Shown here one piece after another: positions 34,474-46,700 of a stretch of 64,000 nt of DNA. The notes under the pieces are model-generated. The model ran no database searches. It was not told the origin of the DNA and saw only the letters and a program-made list of their open reading frames with translations. The position numbers and the translations under genes are program-made. The stretch is from Gymnopus androsaceus JB14. Lineage: Eukaryota > Basidiomycota > Agaricomycetes > Agaricales > Omphalotaceae. The stretch spans positions 62,001 to 126,000 of the forward strand of contig ML769459.1 of NCBI GenBank assembly GCA_009733575.1. The letters are read 5' to 3'. The first letter of the stretch is position 1. The number at the start of each line of letters is the position of its first letter.

Positions 34474-35407
34474 TTTGAGGCAAAGGATAAATCGTAGTCA
34501 AGATTGGAGCGTTTTATACAGTCAATCAATCTGCAAATACAGAGTGCCGTATAGCGTGTTCTATTTGCGGCTGCGGGAGAGTAACTGTCCTGACATTGAT
34601 GCAAACAACAAGGCGTTAGGCAATTAAAGAAGTAGGCTCGTTCCAAGCCCCTCCGCGAAAGGTCGCTCCTGCGGACCGGGCAAACTGTTTGTACCTGGAT
34701 TATGTGCCCTTCTACAGTAAGTCATTCGCAGGGCTTGGAATGAAACTAAACAGAAGAAAAACTTATTAGTGGATGACTTCCCGTAAGGTTAATTTGACGA
34801 AAAAGGTCAATTAAACATTCCACAGACCTAACCGAGCACCGGCATCACGTTTGGAATCAAGATTTGATTTGAAATCTAACCCGATGTTTACTGTAAAACC
34901 AAGGGTCTGACCGTGACATTTTTTTTGACCCTAGGTTGCTATGAGCTTAATGGCTGTGACCGTCTAAAATTAAACCAAAATTGCCTTCACTCACCCAAAT
35001 AGACTGCTGTTCTACCTGCAATATTGAATTCTCCTTCTGGATTATGATTTGAGGAGCTGCAAAACCAAAATACAGCTCTCAGAAATTTTTGAGAATCTGT
35101 TAAAAATTTTATTGATTTTTTCACAGTTTCTACACTAGCCCAAAAATGACCGTGATGTCACGGTATTTCAGCAACGCAACCAAAGGCCTCCGTGACCGTG
35201 ACAGTTGCTTCCCCCTCTGTACTTACAGCCATTTTCTACGGGAACTCACATCATATCTATCTATCTTCGTTTTGCCGCCTCATTGAAAAATCTGCTGCGG
35301 CTTGATGTAGATTATTATCAGTACGATGGCTCCAGGTCATTGCCATTGGTTCATGGCAGTACTGCTTCCGTTGGAAGACCATGGCCAGACGGGAGAGATA
35401 AGTATTC
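34474..35407. other. gene-free part of the left unit, mostly absent from the right unit
   Basis: To about 34615 it matches the right unit. The rest (about 34616-35275) has no counterpart near 40485-40540, so it was inserted here or lost there. It contains the short inverted-repeat element 34641-34740 and an AT-rich stretch with several copies of a tgaccgtgac motif (near 34909, 35140, 35190). Confidence 0.5.
34641..34740. repeat. 100-bp inverted-repeat element
   Basis: The ends ttccaagccc (34641-34650) and gggcttggaa (34731-34740) are perfect 10-bp inverted repeats, with further weak pairing inward. There is no coding capacity. The element is missing from the duplicated right unit. Target duplication not obvious. 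Confidence 0.45.
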
Positions 35408-37530
35408 TTGATAGAGCAACATGACTTTGAACCTATCTACTGGCTTTCCAAGTACTTCTACCAGCGTAACCTCATCTCAAACTCTTCTTGGAAACCTACT
35501 GTGGTCTCTTCTTCTGCCAATATCCTCGTCCATGGCATCGTTTCTCCAGCTCAACATCTCCCTTTCGGTGTTCTGAGCAAGATTTTCAAGCTCGTTCCTG
35601 ACTTTGAGCTCACTGAAAAGTTTGAAGAAGTCGCTCCAAAGACAGGCCCATAGTACGTTTTCTGCCCTTTCAATCATCATTTGCCCATTGTGCATGTTTG
35701 TATGGATGGCGAGCTGCTCTATACGATGCGTGATTGTGGAGCTGAGGTACACATCCAAGTAGGCCGTAGAAATCCATTTCGCGGAAAGGTTGAGCTATTG
35801 CGGGAGTATCTCAGTCGTTCTACTAATTGCACTTAGTTTCGGGCTGAGGAAAATCACTCTCATCATTTCATGAGTTGTAGATTTTCATCCTCTCATCAAC
35901 TCCTTTCCAATCTTGGAGACCCTCCATCTCTTCATCAGTAAAACCTGGGTGAACTGTGGATTGCTGTGGATTGCTGTGGGTTGCTGTACAGCACTGTACA
36001 GAAGCCCCAATACAATCCACAGAAGCCTGGACAGTACAGAGGGGGACCTTGCTGTGGGATCACCCAGGTTCTGCTGATGTTTGTCACTCCCGAAGGCGCA
36101 AATATTCAGATCGCCAACGTCAACGAACTCTTTCGCAACGCGCGCATGCACACCGTTCGCGTTATGAACGGGGGTCGTACTATCCTCCCACTGCCAGTAG
36201 ACCAACTCCAAGTATACGAAGGTCCTGCATCTTCCATCCCACCCGAATCTGATCGCACATGGCTCTCCAGCTTGCGCTGGTGTTCCCTTGTCGCTAATAG
36301 TCCATAGCCACAATCGGAGTGGTATTGACCTCCTCCTAGGGCTAGAATTACAGCACCATGCGCGAGCTTATTTTCCGGGAAAATATTCGATCTCACAACG
36401 GATAATTCTACTAAACAACCCTGTTGGAGGGATTGTTTGCAAGTAACAACCCTCAAGGCTCCGGACGTCACAATGGAGTCCCAGCGGGTCACACCAACAC
36501 TTTCTACATTGAACTCCCATTAGCCGCGTTCTGCTTGGATAAAAAACAATCACCAGAGCCTACTCATGCATTCACATTATCTATGCACCAACTTGTATAA
36601 AACTATGATTTGCTAGGAGTCATTGAGGCCCGATTTATGTGTGAATTCCCAGTCTCGAGGTATTTCTCTCTGCAAATCGGATCCTGAGCAACAACTTTAT
36701 CTTTCTTTCTCTCTCTTCCAAGTCATTGATTAAAACAATGTCAAGCCAGATTTTCTGAGCACTATCTAACAGGATTGGTATTCGGTGCGTGCCTTTGAAA
36801 TATGGGAATGAGTCAAGCAGACTGCCTGAAGAGCCTTGGAGCAAGGGGTGACATAGAAATTCATTGGAAGAAATGACACTGACACGGAGAACGACCGGCG
36901 TGACGGAGGTCAGCTGGGGTTGTTTGAGGTTGTCTGGCACCATCGGGGTTGTTCAATAGAATTATCCCTCACAACACCCTAGGTATCTTGCGCATGTTGA
37001 TGTTGCCGGGTCTTGAAGTTCTTCATATAAAATCCGCTCATCCTTCTAGAATCCTTTGTTGAGCGTTGTATCACTGCTCGAATGGTCAACATGCCTCCTC
37101 ACCGAGCTTTCATTGGACAACCCCGGCCTAGAACCTGCAGAGATGGATTTTATCCTGGAAGACCCTAGCCTTAGGCAGCTCACCAGGCTCCGAGTCATGT
37201 ATAAGAAACTTGATTCCAACTTTGTATCACGATGGATCTACAACCCGGAAACGCAGTCCTTGTCTCCTTCAAAAACTGGAACAACTCGACCTTAGTCGAT
37301 GCACCTTTACTCCTTTCTCTGAGATTCCTTTGCTCGAGTTTCTCGCTTACGCTAGGAAGTCCGCGAGACGTTGAAGACGTCGGCGGATACATATTTTGGT
37401 GGATCGACTGCCGGTAGCATCGTGCGCCTTCGCAGCTTCCAGGTACCATACAGGTTCCAGAAGACAGAATGTTCTCCGAGTCAGAAGAACATTTTGAAGA
37501 CGGCGTCAAGACGGCGTGGAACTTGAATAT
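35408..37530 (+). pseudogene. F-box/LRR protein remnant
   Basis: Pieces in the right order but in changing frames with stops: an F-box (AQHLPFGVLSKIFKLVPDFEL near 35555-35615), a downstream piece (VGRRNPFRGKVELLREYLSRSTNC near 35760-35830), and leucine-rich pieces (FHPLINSFPILETLHLF near 35884-35935). After the inserted element come NVNELFRNARMHTVRVMNG with ILPLPVDQLQVYEGP near 36115-36225, and late LRR pieces (LLTELSLDNPGLEPAEMDFILEDPSLRQLTRL near 37090-37190, CTFTPFSEIPLLEFLAYARKSARR near 37300-37370). These fit the large mushroom F-box/LRR families. Multiple stops and frame changes, plus an element inside a leucine-rich exon, make it a pseudogene. Confidence 0.7.
35933..36079. repeat. 147-bp inverted-repeat (MITE-like) element inside the F-box/LRR remnant
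   Basis: The left tip catcagtaaaacctgggtga and the right tip (reverse complement catcagcagaacctgggtga) match over 20 bp with two mismatches. The inside has short direct repeats (ggattgctgt) and no coding capacity. On both sides the leucine-rich coding sequence resumes, so the element interrupts an exon. A related sequence lies at 1370-1478. Confidence 0.75.
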
Positions 37531-38018
37531 CTAGTTTGTAAGAGTTTGTATCAACAAGGTAATCGACTGCATCGCACTTTTTTGGTATCTCGTTCAACTC
37601 TTTTGTTTTCAGCTTGAATTATCTACGTCAGAATACTAAGTCGAGATCCTTATAAGTTATCCATAAAGATCCGGCGACACCTGTTCGGTTATGCTCATCT
37701 AGGCAACCTTGAGTCAGTAGTGAGTTTGAATCACAGCGTTTGACGAGTCTAATTTGCATCTTAATGCTACATAGAAAAGATGACTGGGAAATTTGGCAAT
37801 GTGAAAGAACTAATGACTCTAGCAAGCCCGACAAGAAAGCATTCAAAATCGAGAATAAAAAGGAACAAAACAAAAGGTACAGTAGTATTAGAAATCACCA
37901 GTATCTGGTCAAACCCTTACAGTAATATTATAGTAATATGAGAGGACTTACTCCTTTCGCGTTCTTTCCAGGCTCGGCATCATGAACAGGATGATATTTT
38001 GAACGACGTTGGATGGGT

Positions 38019-38053
38019 TTAGGTAGGTAGGTAGGTAGCTAGGTAGGTAGGTA
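38019..38053. repeat. AGGT tetranucleotide microsatellite
   Basis: Nearly perfect tandem copies of (TAGG)n over about 35 bp with one 'ct' interruption. The right duplication unit has no such array at the matching place (near 41581). Confidence 0.85.
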
Positions 38054-38592
38054 AACCGGCGCGGTTTGGCGCGGTCCCATTGAGAACAGCGGTTCCGCGC
38101 AACACACATTGCTAGGTCGTTGGTCCCATTGCCCTTCCCCAGTTCTTCTGAAGCACAATGACGAGCCTATCACCCCACGGCCACTAACACTCAGGCAGGA
38201 CAACTACCTGGGGTACCACGCCATTACCATCTACTACATAGTAAGGCCGGGGACGCTTTCACGGCCTCGTTAAGATCAATGGTCAGTCCATCACCGTGCT
38301 ATAATATACAGTATGGCTCTGGGTATGGAGAACTAATTCTCGTCTTTCGCGCGGCTGCTATGAAGATCGATGACTACCCCTAAAGCAGTTAGCACTAGAC
38401 AATAAAGAGGCAGAACGATTCAGAGACTCAAGAATCACTCGGGCAGTTGGTACAGACATTGGATTTAGGGTAGGTGGGATGGGCAACAAGAAGTGAGATT
38501 GTGGCTGGGACAAGAAATAGAACAAGATTATAAGCGCCACGAGCCAAGATGGAAGCGCTCACATTGGCTCTGGGGCGAACGCAAATTAGATC

Positions 38593-38670
38593 AACGCTTA
38601 CGAGCTTCTCGAAATCAAGGTAGAGGCTACAGAACAACAGATACGTACCGCCTATCTTCAGCGGTTGTAG
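38593..38670 (+). pseudogene. truncated 5' fragment of the DnaJ gene at the duplication junction
   Basis: Reads AYELLEIKVEATEQQIRTAY, then LQRL and a stop, matching the first J-domain residues of the gene at 41998. The start codon region is deleted, and the sequence ends just where the intact gene continues to the HPD motif. The next bases belong to the start of the right unit. It cannot make a J-domain. Confidence 0.85.
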
Positions 38671-38697
38671 GATGGCATAAGACAGAATTATGAACGA

Positions 38698-40309
38698 CTA
38701 CAATGAGAGAGAAATATGGCTCATTGCCGTATCCAACTTGACCAAACCACGGTCCTTGCCTTCTCCTTCACCCCAAAATACATCTCCCTTGGCAGTACCT
38801 TTATTAATAGATTGGTAAATCAAGTTCCTCTTCCTGCCTTTCCCTTCCGGATCCTCTTTATCACCAATGGAAACCTCCACTTTGTTAAATGGAGTTGAAT
38901 GGGCAGAAAATGCACCTTCAAAGGTATTATGCATTGAGACATCTACAGGTGCTAGGGCCGTTTCCGCTTTGAGCATAACCGTGGAGTTGATCGGAGCGGT
39001 AGGGACAGTGACATTGACTGCCCCGTGGGCGGTGTGTGCTTTAACGGAGAATGCACCACCAGAAGTTGCGCTCTCCTCTGAATCAAAGGAGAACAGTGAG
39101 ACGGAAGCGTAGATAGGTCTAAGGGATAAATTAGTTAGACTGTATGAGCCTATTGCTCACGTCGGACTCACGCATTGGCAGTGTTCATTGTGAGGTGACT
39201 CCATTTTTCTGCCGGTTCTGCGTTAATCATGTCCACAGAGACATTGATATGTGCATTGGCCGTAGACAGTTTAAGCGACTCTCGAGCGGTAAATTTGCCT
39301 TCAATCGGGCTATTGGAAGTGCTCATGGTAGCAGAACCGGCTGCCAACGACTAAAAGCCAAATCAGTTTTCCAGTGAATCTTATACGATGCAAGTACGCG
39401 TACTAACTTCAACTTTGATAGATCCGAGAGCACCACCCAAAGAAATCGAGTTGAAGAAAACCGAGTCGGCCAGATCCGCGACTTGATGTCCAAAGATGCC
39501 TAGATCCGTCTTGAAACCTGACACCACAAGAGGCGAATCTCCTGAGCCTTTTGGAAGAGTTACAGTAATGTCGAAATGTACACGATGGTTGCGACGATGT
39601 CTGCGAGGGTGAGGATGCACAGTCTATAAGAAAATATCAATATCATGTCAAGGATGGTTACTGTATACTTCCACGCACAAATATGCCGATTCCGTTTTCT
39701 CCCTCTTGCGCGACGACGCTGCAAAGCTTGATCAAGTCAAGTATATGTTCTTCGTCGTAGTTGGTGATGACAGAGACAAGAGCTGCATCACCCTCCTCGT
39801 CCGATTGAACGATGTTGACGTGTCCGACTGAGAGAGGACCTCGAGCGACCAAGAAAAGCAGATCGGAAGATAATGGAAGTTCAAATGTATGCTCCGCGTT
39901 GAGAGAGTCATCTGAATAACTATTTTCTCCTTCAGACCATTCGGCACAGTTTTGAACAGTGATTTCTGGTGGGATAGGCCACTCCGAGTCGCTGACTCCC
40001 TGTCCCACCTAAGGATGGTCAGACCCAGGTTCAAGAAGTAGATTAGTAGTATTATACCTGTCCTTGATGAGGGTGGTGCGGATGATGACCGTGACGATGT
40101 TCATCAGAATGAAGAGCACCGTGGTAGAGGAGTTTCACTCCAAAGAACAGAACGAAAAAGCCGATGATGTGACGACAAATCCGCTTCCTGCGCCGAGAGC
40201 GATCTCTATGGTCTTGAAGAAGGGTGAGCTGTTCTGGAGAAGGGAAAGCTCCAGCAGTGGGTTGGAATTCGCTGCTGGCAGTGATGAGTGGGGTTTTCTC
40301 TGGATTCAT
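38698..40309 (-). CDS. orphan single-pass membrane protein, right (intact) copy
   Basis: Starts at 40309 (MNPEKTPLITASSEFQPTAG); an in-frame ATG further upstream (40366) exists but the left copy supports 40309. The membrane helix IIGFFVLFFGVKLLYHGAL is followed by a His-rich stretch. The domain exons continue with ITVQNCAEWSEGENSYSDDS, LPLSSDLLFLVARGPLSVGH, VITNYDEEHILDLIKL, HFDITVTLPKGSGDSPLVVSGF and IKVEVSTRTC. Later exons give repeats of beta-type segments with Asn-Val/Thr patterns, ending KLDTAMSHISLSL and TAG 38698-38700. The long part after the helix is beta-rich, so a type II membrane protein with a large lumenal or extracellular domain is likely. The family is an orphan to me; related genes occur in Agaricomycetes. 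Confidence 0.72.
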
Positions 40310-41997
40310 TTTGAGGAAAAGGATAAATCGTAGCCAAGATTGTCGCGTTTTATACAGTCCATTCAATCTGAAAACAGAGTGCCGTAGAGTGCGTTATCTG
40401 CGGCTGCGCAGTAGACTATGGAGGCAACTGTCCGCGGGACCTTGTAGATAAGCCACTGACATTGATGCAGATGCAAACTAGTCGTTTATGTTTCGCAAAA
40501 GGAGAAAAACTTACTGTGCCGCAGACTTCGTGACCATTGAAAAATCTGCTGCGGGCCTGCTTCGACGCCTTCGTGCTTAATGTAGATGTTTATCAACACG
40601 ATGGTTCCAGGTCATTGCTATTGGTTCACGGTACTACTGAGTCAGTTGAGAGATGTAAGTATTCTTGACGCGCGGCACGGCTTCGACGCGGCAACGTGAC
40701 CTCTGGTACAAGGAAGCAGTTATGGAGCTATCCGGTTGGTATTCAGTTGCACAGTACTCTTCCAGGATTCGTCGAGTTCGACCATCTTAAGATTTTTCGC
40801 TCGCGCAAAAAGCAGTCATCCTGTCGAGTCCAATCTGCGCTATTTGTAACGATAAGTATACCTCGTATTTCTGGAATTCACGTACTTATGTTCTCTTCCT
40901 ACTGTTCAAAGTCTGGGTGAATCCCAAAGGGGTGCGCGTCATAAGGTTTCCTTTGTTGCTTGTTTAGACAGAGTCAGAGAATCCCTTCGCTTCGACGGTG
41001 ACATTACTACGACGACCTGCAGTACCTATAGAAATGTGAGTGCATAATCATCCCCCGCATAATTTCTGGCAGTCTGATCAATACTTGAAATGTACTGGAT
41101 CGGCGTCAATGGTCGGTTTAGAGTGTGACGTCCCATGAGCGTTCATTCTAAGATGGTCGTTGGTTCTGATTCTGCAGCAAGAGGCAAAGGTCGTCGACGA
41201 GTTTGAAGACGAGTGGAAATTCATCGGCTTCGACGTGAATAAATACCTCCAGACTGGCTTTCCGGATAACCGCAGAGTGCTACCACCAGCGTAACCTTTC
41301 ATCTTGAACTTTAGAAACCTACAATGATTTCTTTTACTCGTTCGAGGCATCGTTTTCGTCGAATTTTCGGAAAAACTGAGTTCTAGCAAACCGAAAAGGA
41401 AGCGTTCAAAGTCAAGGACAAGAAGGAACAAAAGAAAAGGTACAGTATTAAAAAAAATTGTCAGTATCTGTTCAAACTCTTATAGTATCATAAGAAGACT
41501 TACTCCTTTCGCGTTCTTTCCAGGCTGTTTCCCAGTCGGCATCATGAACAGGATGATGTTTTGAACGACTTTGGATGGGTTTAGGGGCCAGGATGATAGG
41601 TTGTGGGTCCCATTGCGCTTCCCCAGTACTTCTGAAGCACATTGACGAGCCTATCACCGCACGGCTACCAACACTCAGGCAGGACAACTACCCGGGATAT
41701 ACCACGCCATTATCATAGTACTATAGACTAGAGTATAGCAAGGCAGCCCTTTCACGGCCCGTTAAGGTCGAGATGGTCAGGTCATCACCGTGTTATAATA
41801 TACAGTACGGCATTGGGTATGGAGAGCCCAATTTTAATTGTAGGCAGTCTGCGGGAGAATCTCGAGGCTATTATGAAGATCGATGCAAGGAGGGAAAACG
41901 ATTGACTGGGAAAGAATCAGGATTAGATGATAAGCGCCACGAGTTGAGAAGCGCCCGCATCGGCTCTCGGGCGAACGCAAATTGGAAGTCAACCACG
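40310..41997. other. non-coding part of the right duplication unit
   Basis: About 1.7 kb between the divergent starts of the membrane-protein and DnaJ genes. Blocks resemble the left unit (near 40540-40650 and 41380-41880). The F-box/LRR remains are almost unrecognisable here: only a short stretch near 41285-41330 (accagcgtaacct...) still matches. No credible exon. Confidence 0.5.
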
Positions 41998-43294
41998 ATG
42001 TCGGACGAAGAGACGAACGCTTACGAGCTTCTTGAAATCAAGTTAGAGGCTACAGAACAAGAGATACGTACCGCCTATCGTCAGCGGTCGCTCAAAGTTC
42101 ACCCGGATCGAGTCAGTAAGTGTCCTAATAATCCCAGAACAATTTCCAGCTTACCATCTTTTCTAGAATCCTAACAACCCCGATGCTGGTGAGAAATTAT
42201 CCTCTCAAACGATGTCAACTTGATTCTAACAACTTTTTGTAGCACGCAAATTCCACGAACTGACTCAGGCTTATGAGCTTTTGTCCGATCCCTTACGCCG
42301 ACTTGCTCTCGATGCCAAGCTTCGTCTTAAGCAGGCTCGAAATGAGAGATACAAGCACTATGATCTCAAACGGAAAAACATGGTTGACGAATTGGAGGAG
42401 CGTGAACGTTCGTTGAAGAAGGCAAGGGTAAACAAACAAAAGGAAGAAGCTGCCCGATGGGAGGAAACGGAAAAGATCAAAGATGAAGGTAGACGGTTAA
42501 GGGAAGAGAAATTGAAAGAAATGGAGAAGAGAGAGCAGGAGGCGAATCAAGCTGCGAAAGAAGAAGACGAAGACGATACGCCTACACTTCGTAAGTCTTT
42601 GTTATTTCGTTCGGTCTATTCTCGATTGACATGCATATCTTTTGTAGAAGCGACAGATACTACTGTTCGCGTCAAGTATACCATCTCGGAGCATCCTTCT
42701 TTGACGACGGCTGCCTCCCTTGCCTCCCTGTTCGCACCGTTTGGTGCTATAGATGTTGATACTGTTATTGTCTCACTCAAGCCTCCGAAGAAGGCCCCGC
42801 ACAAGCCAGCGAAACATGGGACTGCACTCATTCCATTCAAACGTATTGGAGATGCTTTCGCTGCTGTTTGCGCTACCCGTCGTCCCGAACGTGGCCTGGC
42901 CGGTATCGAGGTTGGATGGATTGGTGGCGTCGAGCCCGAAATCCTAGGTTGGTTACGGAAGAAGGGGCATTTAGGACCTCCAGGAAGTGGAATATCTAGC
43001 GATCCTCAGGTGCAGAGGCCAGAGGAGAAAGCTCCACCACCACAAACACAGACTCGTACATCCAGCTCCAACGAATTTTCTTCATTCCCATCATCAATGG
43101 TATGTTTACTGTCAAGTGCTTACAATTGACAATTGACTGATTTACAACATTAGCCTGACTTTTCGAAGCCGCCTGCTGAACCGTCCAAGGTCGGCGAACT
43201 TGACTACGAGTCTCTTACTCTAATGCGGATGAGGCAAGCGGAAAGAGCGAGGCTTGAACGGGAGATTTTGGAGCAGGAAGCGAACGAGTCCTAA
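41998..43294 (+). CDS. DNAJC17/Cwc23-type J-domain protein with RRM-like region
   Basis: A J-domain co-chaperone of the DNAJC17/Cwc23 type, a group linked to spliceosome disassembly or assembly. It starts at 41998 (MSDEETNAYELLEI). The J-domain has the HPD motif (VHPDR, end of exon 1), NPNNPDA on a tiny exon, and ARKFHELTQAYELLSDPLRRLALD. A long charged helix follows (KHYDLKRKNMVDELEERERSLKKAR...), then an RRM-like part (VRVKYTISEHPSLTTAASLASLFAPFGAIDVDTVIV... HGTALIPFKRIGDAFAAV). The C-terminus has the family's ESLTLMRMRQAERARLEREIL helix, stop 43292-43294. Five exons in frame. Its 5' part was duplicated (38593-38670). Confidence 0.88.
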
Positions 43295-43783
43295 GCTCGG
43301 TCTGGTGCTGTACAATCTATCACTAGTTTTCGGGGTCCCCCTCGAGGGTGATTGCTCATTTACCTCCGAGTATCACCCGTTCCATCTTGATTCCATTAGT
43401 ATGGGCTTGGAGCTTTGAATTCTAACTGTGCATAAATATTCCAAGTGTTAGTATATCTATGAAAAATGTACTTTTTAGAGCTGTACTAGAACAACCATCA
43501 GTACATGCAGCTAGCAGTATCAGGGGTCAGATGGCAATTCTGCCGTATTAACTTTCCCGCCCTTTCATCTCGACTCTGCATCTTAAAAGCTCTGCTCGTC
43601 GTCGGCAACGCTCAGCTCGGCTTATCTTCTCCTTCTATTTCGATATAAGCTGTTAAATACCTTGCTTCGTGTCCCTACTTTTTCGCTTTCCGTGCATTGT
43701 TTGCCTATCTGTTTGGTGTCTGGACTACTACCTTGTAACCTTCTCTTTTCTCAGTCCTTCTTTAAAGCCGATCCTTATTCTGG
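43295..43783. other. intergenic region upstream of the PBP1 gene
   Basis: About 490 bp with the 3' flank of the J-domain gene and a pyrimidine-rich 5' leader of the next gene (43600-43770). No other feature recognised. Confidence 0.45.
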
Positions 43784-46700
43784 ATGGCGTCCGCAAATCG
43801 AACAAAGTCTCAGCGAAAGGGTGCTCCGGACTCTGCTCGGTAAGGTTTCAGCCAAATTTCATTGCCTGTATACTAATTTCAATGAATATTTTATTCCAGT
43901 CGTCCTCCTGCTTGGTCTGGCGGCGCTCGCGCCTTCACCGACTTTTTCTCCTACAAGCAGCTCTCCACGTCCGACACAAAACTCATTTCCACCTCTCGCC
44001 AACGGAAATCGCACTGACAACCCGCAAGACCGTGTCTTACAGTCTCTATCTGGTCTTACAGTGCGTGCTGTTGAATTCTTCGAGATTCGAATCTTAGTAT
44101 TTGCAGGGAACAACCATTACGCTCACTACAAAGACATCTCAGCGCTACGAAGGAGTCGTCTCTTCAACCAACAGCGAAGGGGACACTACAGGAGTCACTC
44201 TTAAGGATGCTAAAGAGCTCACGAATCCTGGCGCACCTCTAAAGGACCAACTTTTTGTCGCTTCCACAAACATCGAGAATTGGAGCTCCGGTCCTGCTGA
44301 TGCAAAATTAACGAATGGTGACAGTAAGCAACCTCTTTGGGCTGATATTCACGTACTTATTCCCAACATAGCGTTCCGAACGGATACAGACATCAGCCAG
44401 GCGAATGTCGTTGCAGGAGAAAGAGAGCTTCAAGCCTGGCAAGCGCCTCCCGACGCACCAGTTATTACTGAGGGCTCCCAATTTGCGCGCGGCGATGATG
44501 TGACATTCGGACCAGGTAGTGGTAATCCGTCTTGGGACCAGTTTGCTGTAAACGAAAAGCTTTTCGGCGTAAAAGCTACTTATGACGAGACCGCCTACAC
44601 AACCAAGCTCGATCGTAACGCTCCAGAGTACAAGGAACGCGCGAGGGAGGCTCAGAAAATTGCAGATGAAATTCTTGGAGTGCGTGTCATGGCTCTGTAT
44701 TGCAATCTCCCATTCTGACCAGTCCTCACAGTCTTCTTCAATCAACCCACATGTCGCAGAGGAGAGAAATCAAGCAGATGATAGCGGTATCAACGAGGAA
44801 GACAAGTACGTATACTGTCGTAGCCCTGCTACTGGTATTAACATGCTTTAAGATACGGTGCCGTCGTGCGGGGAACCAATGCTTATGTTCCTCCTGGCGC
44901 CAGGAAAGCAGGAGCGCCTCCCACTAGTAATGGCTCAAAGGCTGACATACCAGTCCCGAAGGTCGCCGTAAATGGACCTGATGGTGCTTCCGTCCCGCCT
45001 CAAACTCAATCTCCCGCTTCTTCTTCTAAAGCACCTTCTCCAGCTGCCAACGCGAACCCTAACAAGGTAGTCCCAACATGTTACCACCCGCAGCATCTTA
45101 CCCAAACTGACGGCCGTTCTTTAGCCGCCTGCCGATGCCCTCCCAGCTTTGAGAGAATTTGTCGCCAACGAAAAGCAACGCTTAACAGAGAAACGTCCAA
45201 GCACTTGCAAAGAGTGAGATGGATAAGCGTATGGCGGATTTGGTCAAGTTTAGTCAAAACTTCAAGGTGCCGTTGTTGTTTGCTTCTTCATGACATAACG
45301 CTTATCTTCCTCTAGTTGAACAAACCTATTCCGGACGATCTTGTGTCAATCTTGGCGAAAGACGAGGAAAAACAGAAACAGATCCGCGAAAAGTCGAACA
45401 AGGATGCTGGCTCGGCTCAGGCCCGCAACATTGGGGCCTCTCTCACACCTCATGTGGTCGCAGCCCGTGGACCGCATCTCACATCTGCCAAAGTCGTTGA
45501 AGCTGGCAAACCTGCCGCCGGTACTACCAAGGCTACTGCCGCTGCCGGTGCCACTACGCAGAAACCTGCGGCCTCGGCCACGAAGACAGAGGCCACTGGG
45601 AAGCCTGCTAAACCTGTGATGCTTATACAAGCTATCCCTCCGTTCAAAGGCAACAAAAGGCAGTCTCTACAAGCGACTTCCACCACAACCAAGGCTTCTT
45701 CAAACGGCTCAACTCCCGCGAATGCTTCTGCAGCTCAACCTCCTGCGTCAGCCAAAGTTTCCCCGAACAATACAGCTAGCGCTCCCAGATTGAGCGTCAA
45801 GGCATCGCCGTTCAAACCGAACCCTAATGCTCTTTCTTTCACTCCTGTAAGTATTTGTTCGTCGGTCATAATTGTTTCATTCATTGGATCGTTATTAGGG
45901 TGCACCGTCTCCTGGACCCAGCAGCCAGACTCACAGTATCGCGTCTTCTGCGTCTCCTAAACCTAAGGAGCCTGTAAGTGCGAACAAGTGATATTCATTC
46001 TTGCGACTGATTTCAGGTGCAGCAGGGTCCTACGCCACCGAACCCCTTCTTTGGTACTCGCACAATCAAGAGGGGTCCGGCAGTTACTGTGAAAGACGAC
46101 TTTAATCCTTTCAAACACAACAAGGTGGTAGATGCAGCTGGAGTTGGTGTGTACATTCGTCTATACACTGATTCTTAATGCTGATGATACGGGTACGATC
46201 TCAGCCGCGTTATGGCCTTATAGCGGAAAGCGATATATGCAGATGTTCCCTACACCTCAACATCCACCGCAGCCCCCTCACATGGTCGCTCCTCCACCTA
46301 CAATGCCTCCTCCTCCTCCTTACGAAGAAGATCCCAACCAGCGCGCAGCCACTGGTGGATACGTGTATTATGCTCCTACCTACTATCCTGGTCAAGTAGG
46401 ATCTTATTTTTCTTATTGCATGCGTGCAGTCAGTCTAACTCCTTTCCTAAGCCTATGATGCCTGGAATGCCCCCACCTGGACCTCCTGGAACTTTTATGC
46501 CTCCCTACATGCAAGCTATGCATTATCCCCCCGGTATGCCACCAAATGGTAAACAATCGATCCACTGGCAAATTATTTGTGTCTCATCCTTCAATTTAGC
46601 AATGTATGGACCACCAGGAATGGGTCAAATGCCCTGTGAGTAAAGCGTAACGCGTTTATCTATCATGTATAACTCATTATTTCTCTTTAGCCTATATGCA

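Larger units (their letters stand above)
32831..38676. repeat. left unit of a tandem segmental duplication
   Basis: The unit starts with 'ataagacagaatt' and matches the right unit (from 38677) across the whole membrane-protein gene, its 5' flank (to about 34615), a later stretch near 35275-35500, the block 37800-38400 and the 5' part of the DnaJ gene (38500-38668). It is longer than the right unit because it also holds 34.6-35.3 kb and the F-box/LRR remains. The right boundary falls inside DnaJ coding sequence. Confidence 0.85.
38677..42090. repeat. right unit of the tandem segmental duplication
   Basis: Matches the left unit from 'ataagacagaatt' through the membrane-protein gene and its flank. 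It then matches in blocks near 40540-40650, about 41270-41330, 41380-41880 and the 5' end of the DnaJ gene up to about 42090 ('cgtcagcggt'). Between blocks it is shorter than the left unit. Divergence is several percent in the coding part and more outside, so the duplication is not very recent. Confidence 0.85.

Noticed and set aside
34900..35200. Several tgaccgtgac motifs in an AT-rich stretch, at first sight a CRISPR-like or satellite array
   Set aside because: The copies are irregularly spaced and in mixed orientation; they do not form an array.
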